Assembly (NCBI GenBank): GCA_964460185.1
Contig: CAYWTM010000120.1
Span: 1 to 10,392, forward strand
Length of the DNA: 10,392 nucleotides
Origin: JAVJPJ01 sp040217295
GTDB lineage: Bacteria; Pseudomonadota; Alphaproteobacteria; Rhodobacterales; Rhodobacteraceae
Reading direction: 5' to 3'
The translations under genes and the position numbers were made by a program. Shown here piece by piece: positions 1 to 7,332 of this stretch (positions are counted from its first letter, which is position 1; every line of letters starts with the position of its first letter). A model generated the notes under the pieces. It made no database searches. It saw only the letters and a list, made by a program, of their open reading frames with translations, and was not told the origin of the DNA.

Positions 1-293
1 TAGATGACAGCTTGTTCTAATTATTGATTGGGCCGCGTCAGCGCCCAGTTATCCGCTGACCGTTCGACCAAATTACGACGAGCGATGTGCGCAAAGGGCG
101 AGAATCTGCCATTGGCTCGCTGTGCTTGAATGACCGCTCAGGCCGAAAAGCGCCGTTCGATAAACTAGGATCAACTGCGTCACTGACCTGCCACGGAGCA
201 CGTCTCACCCCTTAACAAACCCCTAACAGAATCCCGTTTCCCCAACAATTCCAGCCCCTTACCCCCCGGTTGCAACCCTGCAACCCGAGGTCT
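1..293. other. Non-coding left end, no gene recognised
   Basis: I find no convincing coding region here. It is visibly less GC-rich than the rest and lacks the third-position G/C bias of the neighbouring genes. On the minus strand a 38-codon open stretch ends at a TAA near position 22 (peptide end ADNWALTRPNQ), but it has no start with a ribosome binding site and no family I recognise. An imperfect inverted repeat (TGGGC at 29-33, GCCCA at 43-47) lies near the edge. The hairpin at 268-285 is listed separately. The window edge may be a contig end, so a neighbouring gene could be missing. Confidence 0.5.
268..285 (-). terminator. Small hairpin just past the smc stop codon, possible terminator
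   Basis: A perfect 7-bp inverted repeat (GGTTGCA, loop ACCC, TGCAACC) lies 8 bp beyond the smc stop at 294-296. Read on the minus strand it is followed by a G run and not a T run, so it is not a classic intrinsic terminator. It may help stop transcription or protect the 3' end of the smc mRNA. The position is suggestive; the function is inferred. Confidence 0.3.
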
Positions 294-3200
294 TCAGGCC
301 ACCATCTGCTCCGCCTTCTTCAGGTCGACGGACACCAGCTGGCTCACGCCTTGCTCGCCCATGGTGACCCCGAACAGGCGGTCCATGCGGGCCATCGTGA
401 CGGCGTGGTGGGTGATGATCAGGAACCGGGTGTCGGTCTGGCGGGTCATCTCGTCCAGCAGGTCGCAGAACCGGGTCACGTTGGCGTCGTCCAGCGGCGC
501 GTCGACCTCGTCCAGCACGCAGATCGGCGCCGGATTGGCCAGGAACACCCCGAAGATCAGGGCCAGCGCCGTCAGGGTCTGCTCCCCCCCCGACAAGAGC
601 GACAGGGTCGACAGTTTCTTGCCCGGCGGCTGGCACAGGATCTCCAGCCCCGCTTCCAGCGGGTCGTCGGATTCCACCAGCACCAACCGCGCCTCGCCCC
701 CGCCGAACAGATGGGTGAACAGCTTGGTGAAGTTCGCGTTCACGGTGTCGAACGCCACCAGCAACCGCTCGCGCCCTTCCTTGTTGAGCGACGCGATCCC
801 CGTTCTCAGCTTCCCGATCGCAGCCTCGAGGTCGGCCTTCTCCGTCGCCAGCGTGTCATGTTCTTCCTGCACCTCGCGCGCGTCTTCCTCCGCCCGCAGG
901 TTCACCGCGCCCAAGGCATCGCGCTGACGGCGCAGGCGATGCACGTCCGCCTCGATCACGTCCGACGACGGCATCGGGTCGGGCAGGTCGCCCAGGGTTT
1001 CGCGCAACTCTTCGGGCGATGTCTCCATCTCTTCCGCGATCCGGGCCGCCGCTGCCTCCACTCCCTCACGCGCCGCATCCCGGCGTGCCTCAGCTGCCGC
1101 ACGCCCCTCGCGCGCATCGGACGCCAGGCGTTCCGCCTCACGCTCGTTCGTCACGCATTGCCGCAACAGGCCCTCAGCCGTCGAAACCTGGTCCGACGCC
1201 TCGGCCTTGCGCGCCTCGGCGGTGCGGATCGTGCCGGCCAGTCCTTCGCGCTTTTCGGCCAGATCGCCGGGTTTCAGGCGTGCGTCCTCAAGCGTCGTTT
1301 CGGTCTCCGCCCGGCGGGATTGCAGTTCGGCCAGGCGAGAGGCCGCGCTTTCCAGACGCTTGGACCATCCGGCGATTTCTTCGCCGATCTTCACGATACG
1401 CGCCTGCCGACGCGCGCCGTCACGCTTGAGTTCGTCATGGGCGGTACGGCGGGCCAGCATGGTCATCCGCGCGGCTTCGACCGTTGTGCGAATGTCTTCC
1501 AGACGCGCGCGGCAGGCCGCCAGATCCTCAAGCTCGTTGCGCGCGCCTTCGGACCGGGCCAATTCAGTCTCGGCCGCCTGGGCCTCATCCGCATGACGCG
1601 CGGCGGCGGCCTGAAGGGTTTCCAGCTTGCTGGTCAGAACACTGCGTTCGGCCTCGGCCCTGGACAGGGCGCGCGACGCATCGGCCAGCCTTGTGTCGGC
1701 ATCGCGCCGCGCTGCCCGCGCGGCGGTATCGGCATCGGCCAGCGCCCGCAGGCGAGTGGCGAGACTGTCATGGGCCTGGCGGGCCGTCGCAGCCACCGCG
1801 GCAGCCGCATCGCGTTCGCCCTGCATTTCGGTGAGCCGGTTGGCCTGTTCCAGCCGCCGCGCCGCCGACGAAACAGCATCTGCGGCAGCGACGGAATACC
1901 CATCCCAACGCCATAGGTCGCCTTCGCGGCTGACGAGGCGCTGACCAGGTTGCAATCCCGCCTGCAGACGTGCGCCATCGGCCTGATCCACCAACCCGAT
2001 CTGCGACAGACGGCGGGTCAGCAGCACCGGACCAGTTGCAACCTCGGAAATTGGCCGTGCCCCGGCGGGCAGGGCCGCGCTTGCGTCATAACCCGGCAGA
2101 CCGGTCCAGCCGGTCGCGCCTGCAGTGATGGCCTCGCCGGCCTTGAGATCATCCGAAAGCGCGGCGCCCAATGCGGCTTCATAGCCTTTGGTCACGCTCA
2201 TCCGATCAAGGATCTGATCGCCCGCACCGCGTTCGCGTTCCAGAAGACGGGTCAGCGCGGCGACCTCGGCCTCGATCGTCGCCGCCTTGCCCTCGGCATC
2301 GGCGCGGGCGGCCCGCGCCTCGGCCTCAAGTGTTTGCGCATCGGCACGCGCGGCTTCGGTTTCGGTCAGTGTCTGTTCGGCACGGGCCGCCAGATCGGTG
2401 GCCTGGCTGAGCGCCGTTTCCGCGATCTCGACATCGCGGGCGATTGTCCCGAGCCGGTTGCCCGCTTCTTCGGCGGCCTGTGACGCGGATTGCGCTTCGG
2501 CCGCGTGGCGTTGACGAGCCTTTTGGGCGTCTGCAACCCGACGGTCAGCCGATTGATGACGGGCGGCCAGCCGCGCCGCTTCTTCGGTCGCCTCGGCGAG
2601 ATCCTGTTCGCGCGTGCGCAGAACGGTCGCTGCATCCTCTGCCTCGGCGAGGGCGGCCGCGAGGGCATCGTCATGTCCCTCGCTTTCGACAGTCAGGCCG
2701 TGACGTTCTTCTTCCAGTCGGTAAATCGTGTCGCCCGCATCGGCATTCAGCGCACCTTCGCGGTCGATGTCGTGGACCAACTGGTCGAGCCGGTTTTCCA
2801 GCGTCACCACTGCGTCACGGGCCCGCGCCATATCGGCATCAATCGAATCGCGTTCCACCATCAGGCGCTGCAAGACGGCGGCGGCGATGGCCTCTTCCTC
2901 ACGCAGGGGTGGAAGCTTGCCTTCGGCGTGTTCGCGCTGTGAGGCGGCCTCGCGGGCCGCGGCCTCCAGCCGGGACGCGCCAGTCAGCGCGTTGCGCAAG
3001 ACAGCCTCGGCCCTTTGTTCGGCCTGTTGTGCGTCGCGCCAGCGCAGATACAAAAGTAACCCCTCGACATGGCGCAGTTCGGCACCGATTTCGCGGTAGC
3101 GCTGCGCCTGCCGGGCCTGCCGCGCCAGCGTGGTCAGCTGCGTGGCCATCTGTTCCAGCACATCCTCGACCCGGGCGAGGTTGGTTTCGGCCCCTTTCAG

Positions 3201-3749
3201 CTTCAGTTCGGCTTCATGGCGGCGCTGGTAGAGGCCCGAGATTCCCGCCGCCTCTTCCAGCACCCGCCGCCGCGCCTTGGGCCGCGCGTTGATCAATTCC
3301 GAAATCTGTCCCTGACGCACCAGCGCCGGCGAATGCGCCCCGGTCGAGGCATCCGCGAACAGCATCTGCACATCGCGCGCACGTACATCCTTGCCGTTCA
3401 GTTTGTACGCCGAACCGGCATCCCGCGTGATCCGACGGGTGATGTCAATCATGTCTTCGTCATTGAACCCGGCAGGGGCCAGACGGTCCGTGTTGTCCAT
3501 CTGAAGCACGACTTCCGCGAAGTTGCGGGCCCCCCGTGTGGCCGCCCCTGCAAAGATCACGTCATCCATGCCGCCGCCACGCATGGCCGTGGGACGGTTT
3601 TCACCCATGACCCAGCGCAGCGCTTCGAGCAGGTTGGATTTCCCGCAGCCATTGGGCCCGACAACACCGGTCAACCCGTTCTGGATCACCAGATCCGTCG
3701 GATCCACAAAGCTCTTGAAACCGTTCAGTCGCAACCGCGTAAAGCGCAT
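294..3749 (-). CDS. smc: Chromosome segregation protein SMC
   Basis: SMC ATPase of the Smc-ScpAB condensin, which compacts and separates sister chromosomes in the nucleoid. The 1151 residues show the full architecture. The N-terminal head has Walker A GPNGCGKSN (31-39). A long Ala/Glu/Arg-rich coiled coil runs to about 500. The hinge covers about 510-625 (GAGDQILDRM onward, Gly-rich turns). A second coiled coil follows to about 940. The C-terminal head has the ABC signature LSGGEQ (about 1052-1057), Walker B ICVLDEVDAPLDD (from about 1076) and the switch histidine in LIITHH. The length matches bacterial SMCs. The ATG is supported by AAGGA (3759-3763) nine bases upstream. scpA and scpB are not in the window. 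The gene stands alone on its strand, and its 5' end is divergent from rsfS. The many long open frames on the opposite strand are side effects of high GC. Confidence 0.98.
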   Translation of the reverse strand: MRFTRLRLNGFKSFVDPTDLVIQNGLTGVVGPNGCGKSNLLEALRWVMGENRPTAMRGGGMDDVIFAGAATRGARNFAEVVLQMDNTDRLAPAGFNDEDMIDITRRITRDAGSAYKLNGKDVRARDVQMLFADASTGAHSPALVRQGQISELINARPKARRRVLEEAAGISGLYQRRHEAELKLKGAETNLARVEDVLEQMATQLTTLARQARQAQRYREIGAELRHVEGLLLYLRWRDAQQAEQRAEAVLRNALTGASRLEAAAREAASQREHAEGKLPPLREEEAIAAAVLQRLMVERDSIDADMARARDAVVTLENRLDQLVHDIDREGALNADAGDTIYRLEEERHGLTVESEGHDDALAAALAEAEDAATVLRTREQDLAEATEEAARLAARHQSADRRVADAQKARQRHAAEAQSASQAAEEAGNRLGTIARDVEIAETALSQATDLAARAEQTLTETEAARADAQTLEAEARAARADAEGKAATIEAEVAALTRLLERERGAGDQILDRMSVTKGYEAALGAALSDDLKAGEAITAGATGWTGLPGYDASAALPAGARPISEVATGPVLLTRRLSQIGLVDQADGARLQAGLQPGQRLVSREGDLWRWDGYSVAAADAVSSAARRLEQANRLTEMQGERDAAAAVAATARQAHDSLATRLRALADADTAARAARRDADTRLADASRALSRAEAERSVLTSKLETLQAAAARHADEAQAAETELARSEGARNELEDLAACRARLEDIRTTVEAARMTMLARRTAHDELKRDGARRQARIVKIGEEIAGWSKRLESAASRLAELQSRRAETETTLEDARLKPGDLAEKREGLAGTIRTAEARKAEASDQVSTAEGLLRQCVTNEREAERLASDAREGRAAAEARRDAAREGVEAAAARIAEEMETSPEELRETLGDLPDPMPSSDVIEADVHRLRRQRDALGAVNLRAEEDAREVQEEHDTLATEKADLEAAIGKLRTGIASLNKEGRERLLVAFDTVNANFTKLFTHLFGGGEARLVLVESDDPLEAGLEILCQPPGKKLSTLSLLSGGEQTLTALALIFGVFLANPAPICVLDEVDAPLDDANVTRFCDLLDEMTRQTDTRFLIITHHAVTMARMDRLFGVTMGEQGVSQLVSVDLKKAEQMVA

Positions 3750-3758
3750 GGCCTGTTT

Positions 3759-3763
3759 TCCTT
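3759..3763 (-). promoter_or_regulatory. Ribosome binding site of smc
   Basis: AAGGA on the minus strand, nine bases before the ATG at 3749-3747. It supports that start codon. Confidence 0.6.
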
Positions 3764-3801
3764 GGTCATTGCCCCGCTGACGGGCCCGCCTTTGGGATCA
3801 T

Positions 3802-3832
3802 ATCCTACCCTGCAGTCTGCTGCCCGAGTCAA
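3802..3832 (-). promoter_or_regulatory. Candidate smc promoter (TTGACT / TAGGAT)
   Basis: On the minus strand TTGACT (3832-3827) and TAGGAT (3807-3802) are separated by 19 bp, about 50 bp before the smc start codon. The -35 box is a near-perfect sigma-70 match. The spacing is longer than the preferred 17 bp and the -10 box is fair, so this is only a candidate. Confidence 0.35.
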
Positions 3833-3937
3833 CGCCTGAGCACTTTATATGGCCAGTTTTGAAAGTTTATCCCCAAGATATATTGCCTGGGTCAACATCT
3901 AGCGACCTGCCGATACCCCTTTTGGCACGGACGAATC

Positions 3938-4078
3938 ACTCCGGCCGCGCCCGATGCCACCTTGTCGGCCGATCTGGAACTGGCGGCGGATGGCGGGGTC
4001 GTTGCCCTGCTGCGCAATACGCCGGTCAGCGGCCTTCTGGGCGCCTCCGGGACCAAGCTGTTGCAGACATGCCGATGA
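3938..4078 (+). pseudogene. Possible 3' remnant of a lost gene of unknown function
   Basis: This 46-codon stretch ends in TGA (4076-4078). It has the strong third-position G/C preference of real genes here and reads as protein-like sequence (TPAAPDATLSADLELAADGG, then VVALLRNTPVSGLLGASGTK). The frame is open back to 3863, but codon use upstream of about 3920 looks random, and there is no credible start codon or ribosome binding site. I do not recognise the family. One reading is the C-terminal end of a gene whose 5' part was deleted next to smc. The alternative is chance coding character in GC-rich intergenic DNA. Confidence 0.3.
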
Positions 4079-4092
4079 CGTTTCCCCGGTTA

Positions 4093-4121
4093 TTGAGATT
4101 ACGAAGCGTCGATGCTATTTT
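4093..4121 (+). promoter_or_regulatory. Sigma-70-type promoter of the rsfS-rlmH operon
   Basis: TTGAGA (4093-4098) and TATTTT (4116-4121) are separated by exactly 17 bp. The predicted transcription start near 4128 would give a leader of about 50 nt before the proposed rsfS start. Box match, spacing and position all agree. No activator or repressor site is evident. Confidence 0.6.
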
Positions 4122-4129
4122 GGGCGTAG

Positions 4130-4141
4130 CCCGGCGCCGGG
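4130..4141. repeat. 12-bp perfect palindrome in the rsfS leader
   Basis: CCCGGCGCCGGG is self-complementary and lies just after the predicted rsfS transcription start. It could form a small stem or bind a dimeric regulator. In DNA this GC-rich it could also arise by chance. Confidence 0.35.
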
Positions 4142-4163
4142 GACATGCAGGCGCAAACCCGAT

Positions 4164-4169
4164 AGGAGG
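4164..4169 (+). promoter_or_regulatory. Ribosome binding site that sets the rsfS start
   Basis: A perfect AGGAGG lies eight bases before an in-frame CTG at 4178-4180, but 29 bases before the first in-frame GTG at 4199. The spacing argues for initiation at the CTG. Confidence 0.6.
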
Positions 4170-4177
4170 ACACTGTC

Positions 4178-4594
4178 CTGACCGGACTGACCCAGGCAGT
4201 GGCGAGCCCCACTGCAAACAGTGCAGCAAGCCTGCACGAAACAGACGCAGCAACCAGCGAAGCGCTGCTTGCGCGTATTCTGACCTCACTCGATGATGAC
4301 AAGGCCGAAGACGTCGTGCAGATCGACCTGCGCGGCAAGACCTCGATCGCCGATTCCATGGTGATCGCGACCGGGCGCTCGTCCCGGCAGGTTGCGGCCA
4401 TATCCGAGAAACTGGTGGACAACCTCAAGCAGGAGTTCCGGATTTCATGCAAGGTCGAAGGCAAGGATGCCGGCGATTGGGTGCTGATCGATGCGGGTGA
4501 CGTGATCGTCCACATTTTCCGGCCCGAAGTGCGTGAATTCTACCAGATCGAGAAGATGTGGATGCCTGCGGGCGGCACAGGCGCGACGCAGTAG
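4178..4594 (+). CDS. rsfS: Ribosome silencing factor RsfS
   Basis: RsfS (DUF143/Iojap family) binds ribosomal protein L14 on the 50S subunit and blocks subunit joining, lowering translation when nutrients are scarce. The family core is complete: DLRGKTSIADSMVIATGRSS, then a helix with SRQVAAISEKL, and the hallmark end GDWVLIDAGDVIVHIF followed by REFYQIEKMW. From CTG 4178 the product has 138 residues and begins (M)TGLTQAVASPTAN. From GTG 4199 it has 131. I choose the CTG because AGGAGG sits eight bases before it and nothing suitable precedes the GTG. CTG starts are rare, so the 5' end needs confirmation. The extra N-terminal residues before ATSEALLARIL are a low-complexity extension. It is the first gene of an operon with rlmH, 18 bp apart, a conserved bacterial pairing. 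Confidence 0.93.
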   Translation: MTGLTQAVASPTANSAASLHETDAATSEALLARILTSLDDDKAEDVVQIDLRGKTSIADSMVIATGRSSRQVAAISEKLVDNLKQEFRISCKVEGKDAGDWVLIDAGDVIVHIFRPEVREFYQIEKMWMPAGGTGATQ

Positions 4595-4612
4595 CGGCGG
4601 GGCCTGGCGCCC

Positions 4613-5083
4613 ATGCGGGTCCATATCTGTGCCGTCGGGCGCCTTCGTGGCGGCCCGGAACAGCAGCTGATTGACGATTATCTGACGCGGTTCGACCGGA
4701 CGGGTCGCGCGCTTGGCCTGACACTCGGCGGCGTTCAGGAAGTCGAGGACCGCAAAGGCGGGGGGATGGCGGCCGAGGCCGATCTGCTGCGCCGGTCGCT
4801 TCCCAAGACGGGGCGGCTTTGGGTTCTGGATGAACGCGGCCAGACCCTCACCTCACCCGAATTTTCCGACAGATTGGGGGCCCTGCGCGATCAGGGCACC
4901 GGCGATCTGGCGATTTGCATCGGCGGGGCCGATGGCCTGCACCCCGATCTGCGAGCCGAATCCGACATGGCCCTGTCCTTTGGTCGGATGGTCTGGCCCC
5001 ATTTGCTGGCGCGCGTGATGTTGAGTGAACAGCTCTATCGCGCAGCGTCGATCCTTGCCGGCAGCCCTTACCATCGCGCGTGA
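4613..5083 (+). CDS. rlmH: 23S rRNA (pseudouridine(1915)-N(3))-methyltransferase RlmH
   Basis: RlmH is a small SPOUT-class methyltransferase that uses S-adenosylmethionine to methylate N3 of pseudouridine 1915 in helix 69 of 23S rRNA, acting as a dimer on assembled 70S ribosomes. The 156 residues match the usual length of about 155. The trefoil-knot SAM-binding motifs are visible: LWVLDERGQTLTSPEF (about 67-82), ICIGGADGL (about 99-107) and the C-terminal LARVMLSEQLYRA ending in SPYHRA. It follows rsfS by 18 bp. The ribosome binding site is only weakly GGGG-like, so expression is probably coupled to rsfS. The stop lies 12 bp from the stop of the convergent permease gene, and no terminator is visible between them. 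Confidence 0.97.
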   Translation: MRVHICAVGRLRGGPEQQLIDDYLTRFDRTGRALGLTLGGVQEVEDRKGGGMAAEADLLRRSLPKTGRLWVLDERGQTLTSPEFSDRLGALRDQGTGDLAICIGGADGLHPDLRAESDMALSFGRMVWPHLLARVMLSEQLYRAASILAGSPYHRA

Positions 5084-5095
5084 ATGCGCCCCGTC

Positions 5096-5920
5096 TCAGC
5101 GGTTCAGGATATCTTGATGATACCGCCGCAACAGAACCAGCCCCAGCGCGAGCGGTATAAGCGACCAGGCCAGCACAAGCAGAACGGAAACATAATCAGG
5201 CTCATATCCGGGATAAACGCCCGCCCGAAACGCGCCCGTTATGTGAATCCACGGCAAATACCACATGTAGCCCTGCACGTTTTCCGGGAGGTTTTCGTAG
5301 AGGAAGATCACGCCTGCGACCAGAAACAGGGGCCGGGTGACGATGCCCCAGATCTGGCCCCAGGCCGGGAACAGCCCCACCAACAGGCAATTCAAGACCC
5401 CCAGTCCAAGCCCCAGCAGTCCTGCCATGCAGACAGCCAGGATCATCGGGCCAAATTCCAGAATCGCCGTTGCGTCGGTGAATTGAAGGACCGCGAAAAA
5501 GACGATCACCAAAACCACCATCCCGGTCAGGAAATTCAGCACGAACCGCGCCAGGATCGCGTCGATCCACGACACGGCGGGATAGAACAAGAGCGGCTTT
5601 GAAAACGTGATCGCGTTCTGCACCTGCCCGGCGACGTTCGAGGCGATTGTGAACGGAAGAAATCCCGACGCGTAAAACAGCACGAACGAATTCCCGATTG
5701 GCGGGGTGCGTATGATCAGCGAAAACACCGCCGACAGCACGATGATCGCGCCGATGGGTTCCACCAGGGCCCAGATATAGCCACCCGGGGTCCGCCCGTA
5801 GCGCGTCGACATTTCGCGCAACATCAGGGCCACGATCGACCGCAGGCTGGCGAAGCGGCGTGACCTGTCGGATGCCTGGCCTTCCGGGCTTCGAGGCAAA
5901 GAGGGGTCTGTGGCGGTCAG
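5096..5920 (-). CDS. KpsM-like ABC-2 transporter permease for polysaccharide export
   Basis: Integral membrane subunit of an ABC-2 exporter of the KpsM/RfbA class, which moves lipid-linked capsule-type polysaccharide across the inner membrane. The motif LREMSTRYGRTPGGYIWA (about 34-51) marks the cytoplasmic N-terminus of the family. Six hydrophobic segments follow at about 47-70, 79-103, 122-146, 159-184, 192-209 and 243-264. Between the last two lies the family loop YLPWIHITGAFRAGVYPGY (about 221-239). The start is uncertain. I chose CTG 5920 (274 residues) because GGAG (5930-5927) sits six bases before it and homologues have about 20-35 residues before the LREM motif. Alternatives are TTG 5965 (289 residues; it abuts the likely -10 box) and ATG 5824 (242 residues; it cuts into the conserved start). 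The longer open frame upstream is antisense to the kpsE-like gene. It is divergent from its presumed partners, and its substrate is unknown. Confidence 0.88.
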   Translation of the reverse strand: MTATDPSLPRSPEGQASDRSRRFASLRSIVALMLREMSTRYGRTPGGYIWALVEPIGAIIVLSAVFSLIIRTPPIGNSFVLFYASGFLPFTIASNVAGQVQNAITFSKPLLFYPAVSWIDAILARFVLNFLTGMVVLVIVFFAVLQFTDATAILEFGPMILAVCMAGLLGLGLGVLNCLLVGLFPAWGQIWGIVTRPLFLVAGVIFLYENLPENVQGYMWYLPWIHITGAFRAGVYPGYEPDYVSVLLVLAWSLIPLALGLVLLRRYHQDILNR

Positions 5921-5926
5921 GGCGCT

Positions 5927-5930
5927 CTCC
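5927..5930 (-). promoter_or_regulatory. Ribosome binding site supporting a CTG start of the permease
   Basis: GGAG on the minus strand lies six bases before the in-frame CTG at 5920-5918. No other in-frame start in the region has comparable support. Confidence 0.4.
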
Positions 5931-5965
5931 GTTTTCGGGCCGTTCTGATAGCCTTCACGCCGCAA

Positions 5966-5994
5966 AATATGTATGATATCAATGACAAGATCAA
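5966..5994 (-). promoter_or_regulatory. Candidate promoter of the kpsM-like gene
   Basis: On the minus strand TTGATC (5994-5989) and CATATT (5971-5966) are separated by 17 bp. Transcription would start near 5959, about 40 bp before the proposed CTG start. The spacer contains the 8-bp palindrome TGATATCA (5974-5981), a possible operator half. A weaker plus-strand promoter (TTCACG 5954-5959, TATCAA 5977-5982, 17-bp spacing) overlaps it and could serve the kpsE-like gene. Confidence 0.45.
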
Positions 5995-6016
5995 ATGTCA
6001 CGAGCAGGTCCGGAAA

Positions 6017-7321
6017 TTGACCGACGCAAAAGGACCTCAAAAAAAGCCCCCTGCGCCCGGTCCCGGGACGACACGCCCCGCATTGCAGCCAGCCAAAGGC
6101 CCCGCGCCGGCCGCGTCCCCGCAAAAACCGGCAGTGCCGCTTCCTGCCGTGCCGCCGCCGCAAACGCAAAGCCACCCACCGCAATTCAAACCGGCCGCTC
6201 GCCCCGCCAGGGCAAAGCGCCGGCACTTTGGCCTGGCGCTATCGCTTCTGGTGCTTGTTGTTGCCCCCGTGGCCGTCGTGGCTTTCTACCTCTACTTGTT
6301 CGCGCAAGATCAGTACGCATCCAGCACCGGGTTCACGGTTCGAACTGAAGAAACAGGATCCGCGACCGATATCCTGGGCGGGCTGTCCGGTTTCGCGGGA
6401 TCTGGCGGCAGCGCCGATGGTGATATCCTTGTCGAATTCATTGTCAGCCAGGACCTGGTACGGCGGCTCAACCGGCGGCTCGATCTGGTGGCCCACTATT
6501 CTGCCTCCCATGAAACCGATCCGGTCTTTGCATTGCCAGCCGATGCCACGATCGAGGACCTGGTGTCCTACTGGCAGAGCGTGGTGCGGGTATCCTACAA
6601 TCAGGGCAACGGCCTGATTGATCTGCGTGTTCTCGCGTTTGATCCCGTCACGGCACAAACGCTGGCCGAAGCGATCATTGAAGAGGGCCAGCAGCTGATC
6701 AACGAATTGAACGAGCAGGCCCGCTCGGACAGCATACGTTTCGCGGCCGACGATCTGGAGGCGGCGCTGGCCCGGCTGCGCGGCGCGCGCCTGGCCCTGA
6801 CCGATTTCCGCACCCGGACCCAGATCGTGGATCCGGCCTCCGACCTGCAGGGGCGGATGGGGGTTCTCAACAACCTGCAGCAGCAGCTGGCCGAAGCCCT
6901 GATCGAATTCGATCTCCTGTCGGAAAACACCACCAACCCCAACGATCCGCGCCTGGTTCAGGCCGCCCGGCGGATCGAAGTGATCCGCCAACGCATCCAG
7001 CAAGAACGTCTGACCTTCACCTCGGAAGATATCGGCCAGAACGGCGAGGACTATCCGACCCTGATGGCCGAATTCGAAGGTCTGGCCGTGGATCGCGAGT
7101 TTGCCGAGGAAAGTTATCGCGCGGCGCTGACCGCGCTTGATGTGGCGCGCACAAATTCCGCCCGCCAAAGTCGGTATCTTGCGGTTTTCATCCGCCCGAC
7201 ACAGCCCGAAAGCGCTGAATTTCCGCGCCGCGAGATGATCATCGCCCTGACGCTTCTGTTCTTGTCACTGGGATGGGCCGTCATGGCGCTGATCTACTAC
7301 AGCATCCGTGATCGTCAGTAG
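6017..7321 (+). CDS. KpsE-like capsule polysaccharide export inner-membrane protein (co-polymerase/adaptor, Wzz domain)
   Basis: Membrane protein of the PCP-3 (KpsE/CtrB) class. These periplasmic coiled-coil proteins couple an ABC polysaccharide exporter to an outer-membrane channel. A Pro/Ala-rich cytoplasmic tail of about 70 residues is followed by transmembrane segment 1 (FGLALSLLVLVVAPVAVVAF, about 71-96). Then comes a periplasmic domain that starts DQYASSTGFTVRTE and contains Gln/Glu-rich coiled coils. The proline-containing motif FIRPTQPESAEFPRR precedes transmembrane segment 2 (about 407-428), with a short tail RDRQ. The open frame begins with ATG at 5969 (450 residues), which has no ribosome binding site and overlaps promoter-like sequence. 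I prefer TTG 6017 (434 residues, beginning (M)TDAKGPQKKP), preceded by a weak GAGCAGG, but this is not certain. It ends 11 bp before the kpsT-like gene and shares its transcript. Confidence 0.87.
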   Translation: MTDAKGPQKKPPAPGPGTTRPALQPAKGPAPAASPQKPAVPLPAVPPPQTQSHPPQFKPAARPARAKRRHFGLALSLLVLVVAPVAVVAFYLYLFAQDQYASSTGFTVRTEETGSATDILGGLSGFAGSGGSADGDILVEFIVSQDLVRRLNRRLDLVAHYSASHETDPVFALPADATIEDLVSYWQSVVRVSYNQGNGLIDLRVLAFDPVTAQTLAEAIIEEGQQLINELNEQARSDSIRFAADDLEAALARLRGARLALTDFRTRTQIVDPASDLQGRMGVLNNLQQQLAEALIEFDLLSENTTNPNDPRLVQAARRIEVIRQRIQQERLTFTSEDIGQNGEDYPTLMAEFEGLAVDREFAEESYRAALTALDVARTNSARQSRYLAVFIRPTQPESAEFPRREMIIALTLLFLSLGWAVMALIYYSIRDRQ

Positions 7322-7332
7322 GGTCCGCGGCC

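Larger units (their letters stand above)
3750..4177. other. Spacer between smc and rsfS
   Basis: A 428-bp divergent spacer. It holds the smc promoter and ribosome binding site on the minus strand, a possible gene remnant (3938-4078), and on the plus strand the rsfS promoter (4093-4121), a GC-rich palindrome (4130-4141) and the rsfS ribosome binding site (4164-4169). The stretch 3840-3900 is relatively AT-rich and I see nothing definite in it. A 145-codon open frame starting at 3859 runs out of phase into rsfS and is not credible. Confidence 0.6.

Noticed and set aside
29..47. Inverted repeat TGGGC / GCCCA as a terminator or mobile-element end
   Set aside because: Only five base pairs of stem, no T tract, and no neighbouring gene or transposase to give it meaning.
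270..1916. 548-codon open frame on the plus strand opposite smc
   Set aside because: It lies fully antisense to a clear SMC gene, is dominated by Arg, Gln, His and Gly, and has no recognisable domain. It is a shadow caused by high GC in the true frame.
3859..4296. 145-codon plus-strand open frame between smc and rsfS
   Set aside because: It crosses into rsfS out of frame, lacks a ribosome binding site, and its codon use is random. The adjacent frame ending at 4078 looks far more like coding sequence.
5921..6226. N-terminal extension of the permease to a start at 6226
   Set aside because: This part is antisense to the kpsE-like gene, Arg/Gly-rich, and crosses the divergent promoter region. 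The KpsM family starts shortly before the LREM motif.
6239..7168. 309-codon open frame on the minus strand opposite the kpsE-like gene
   Set aside because: Antisense to a gene with clear membrane segments and family motifs; composition and lack of a ribosome binding site mark it as a shadow.
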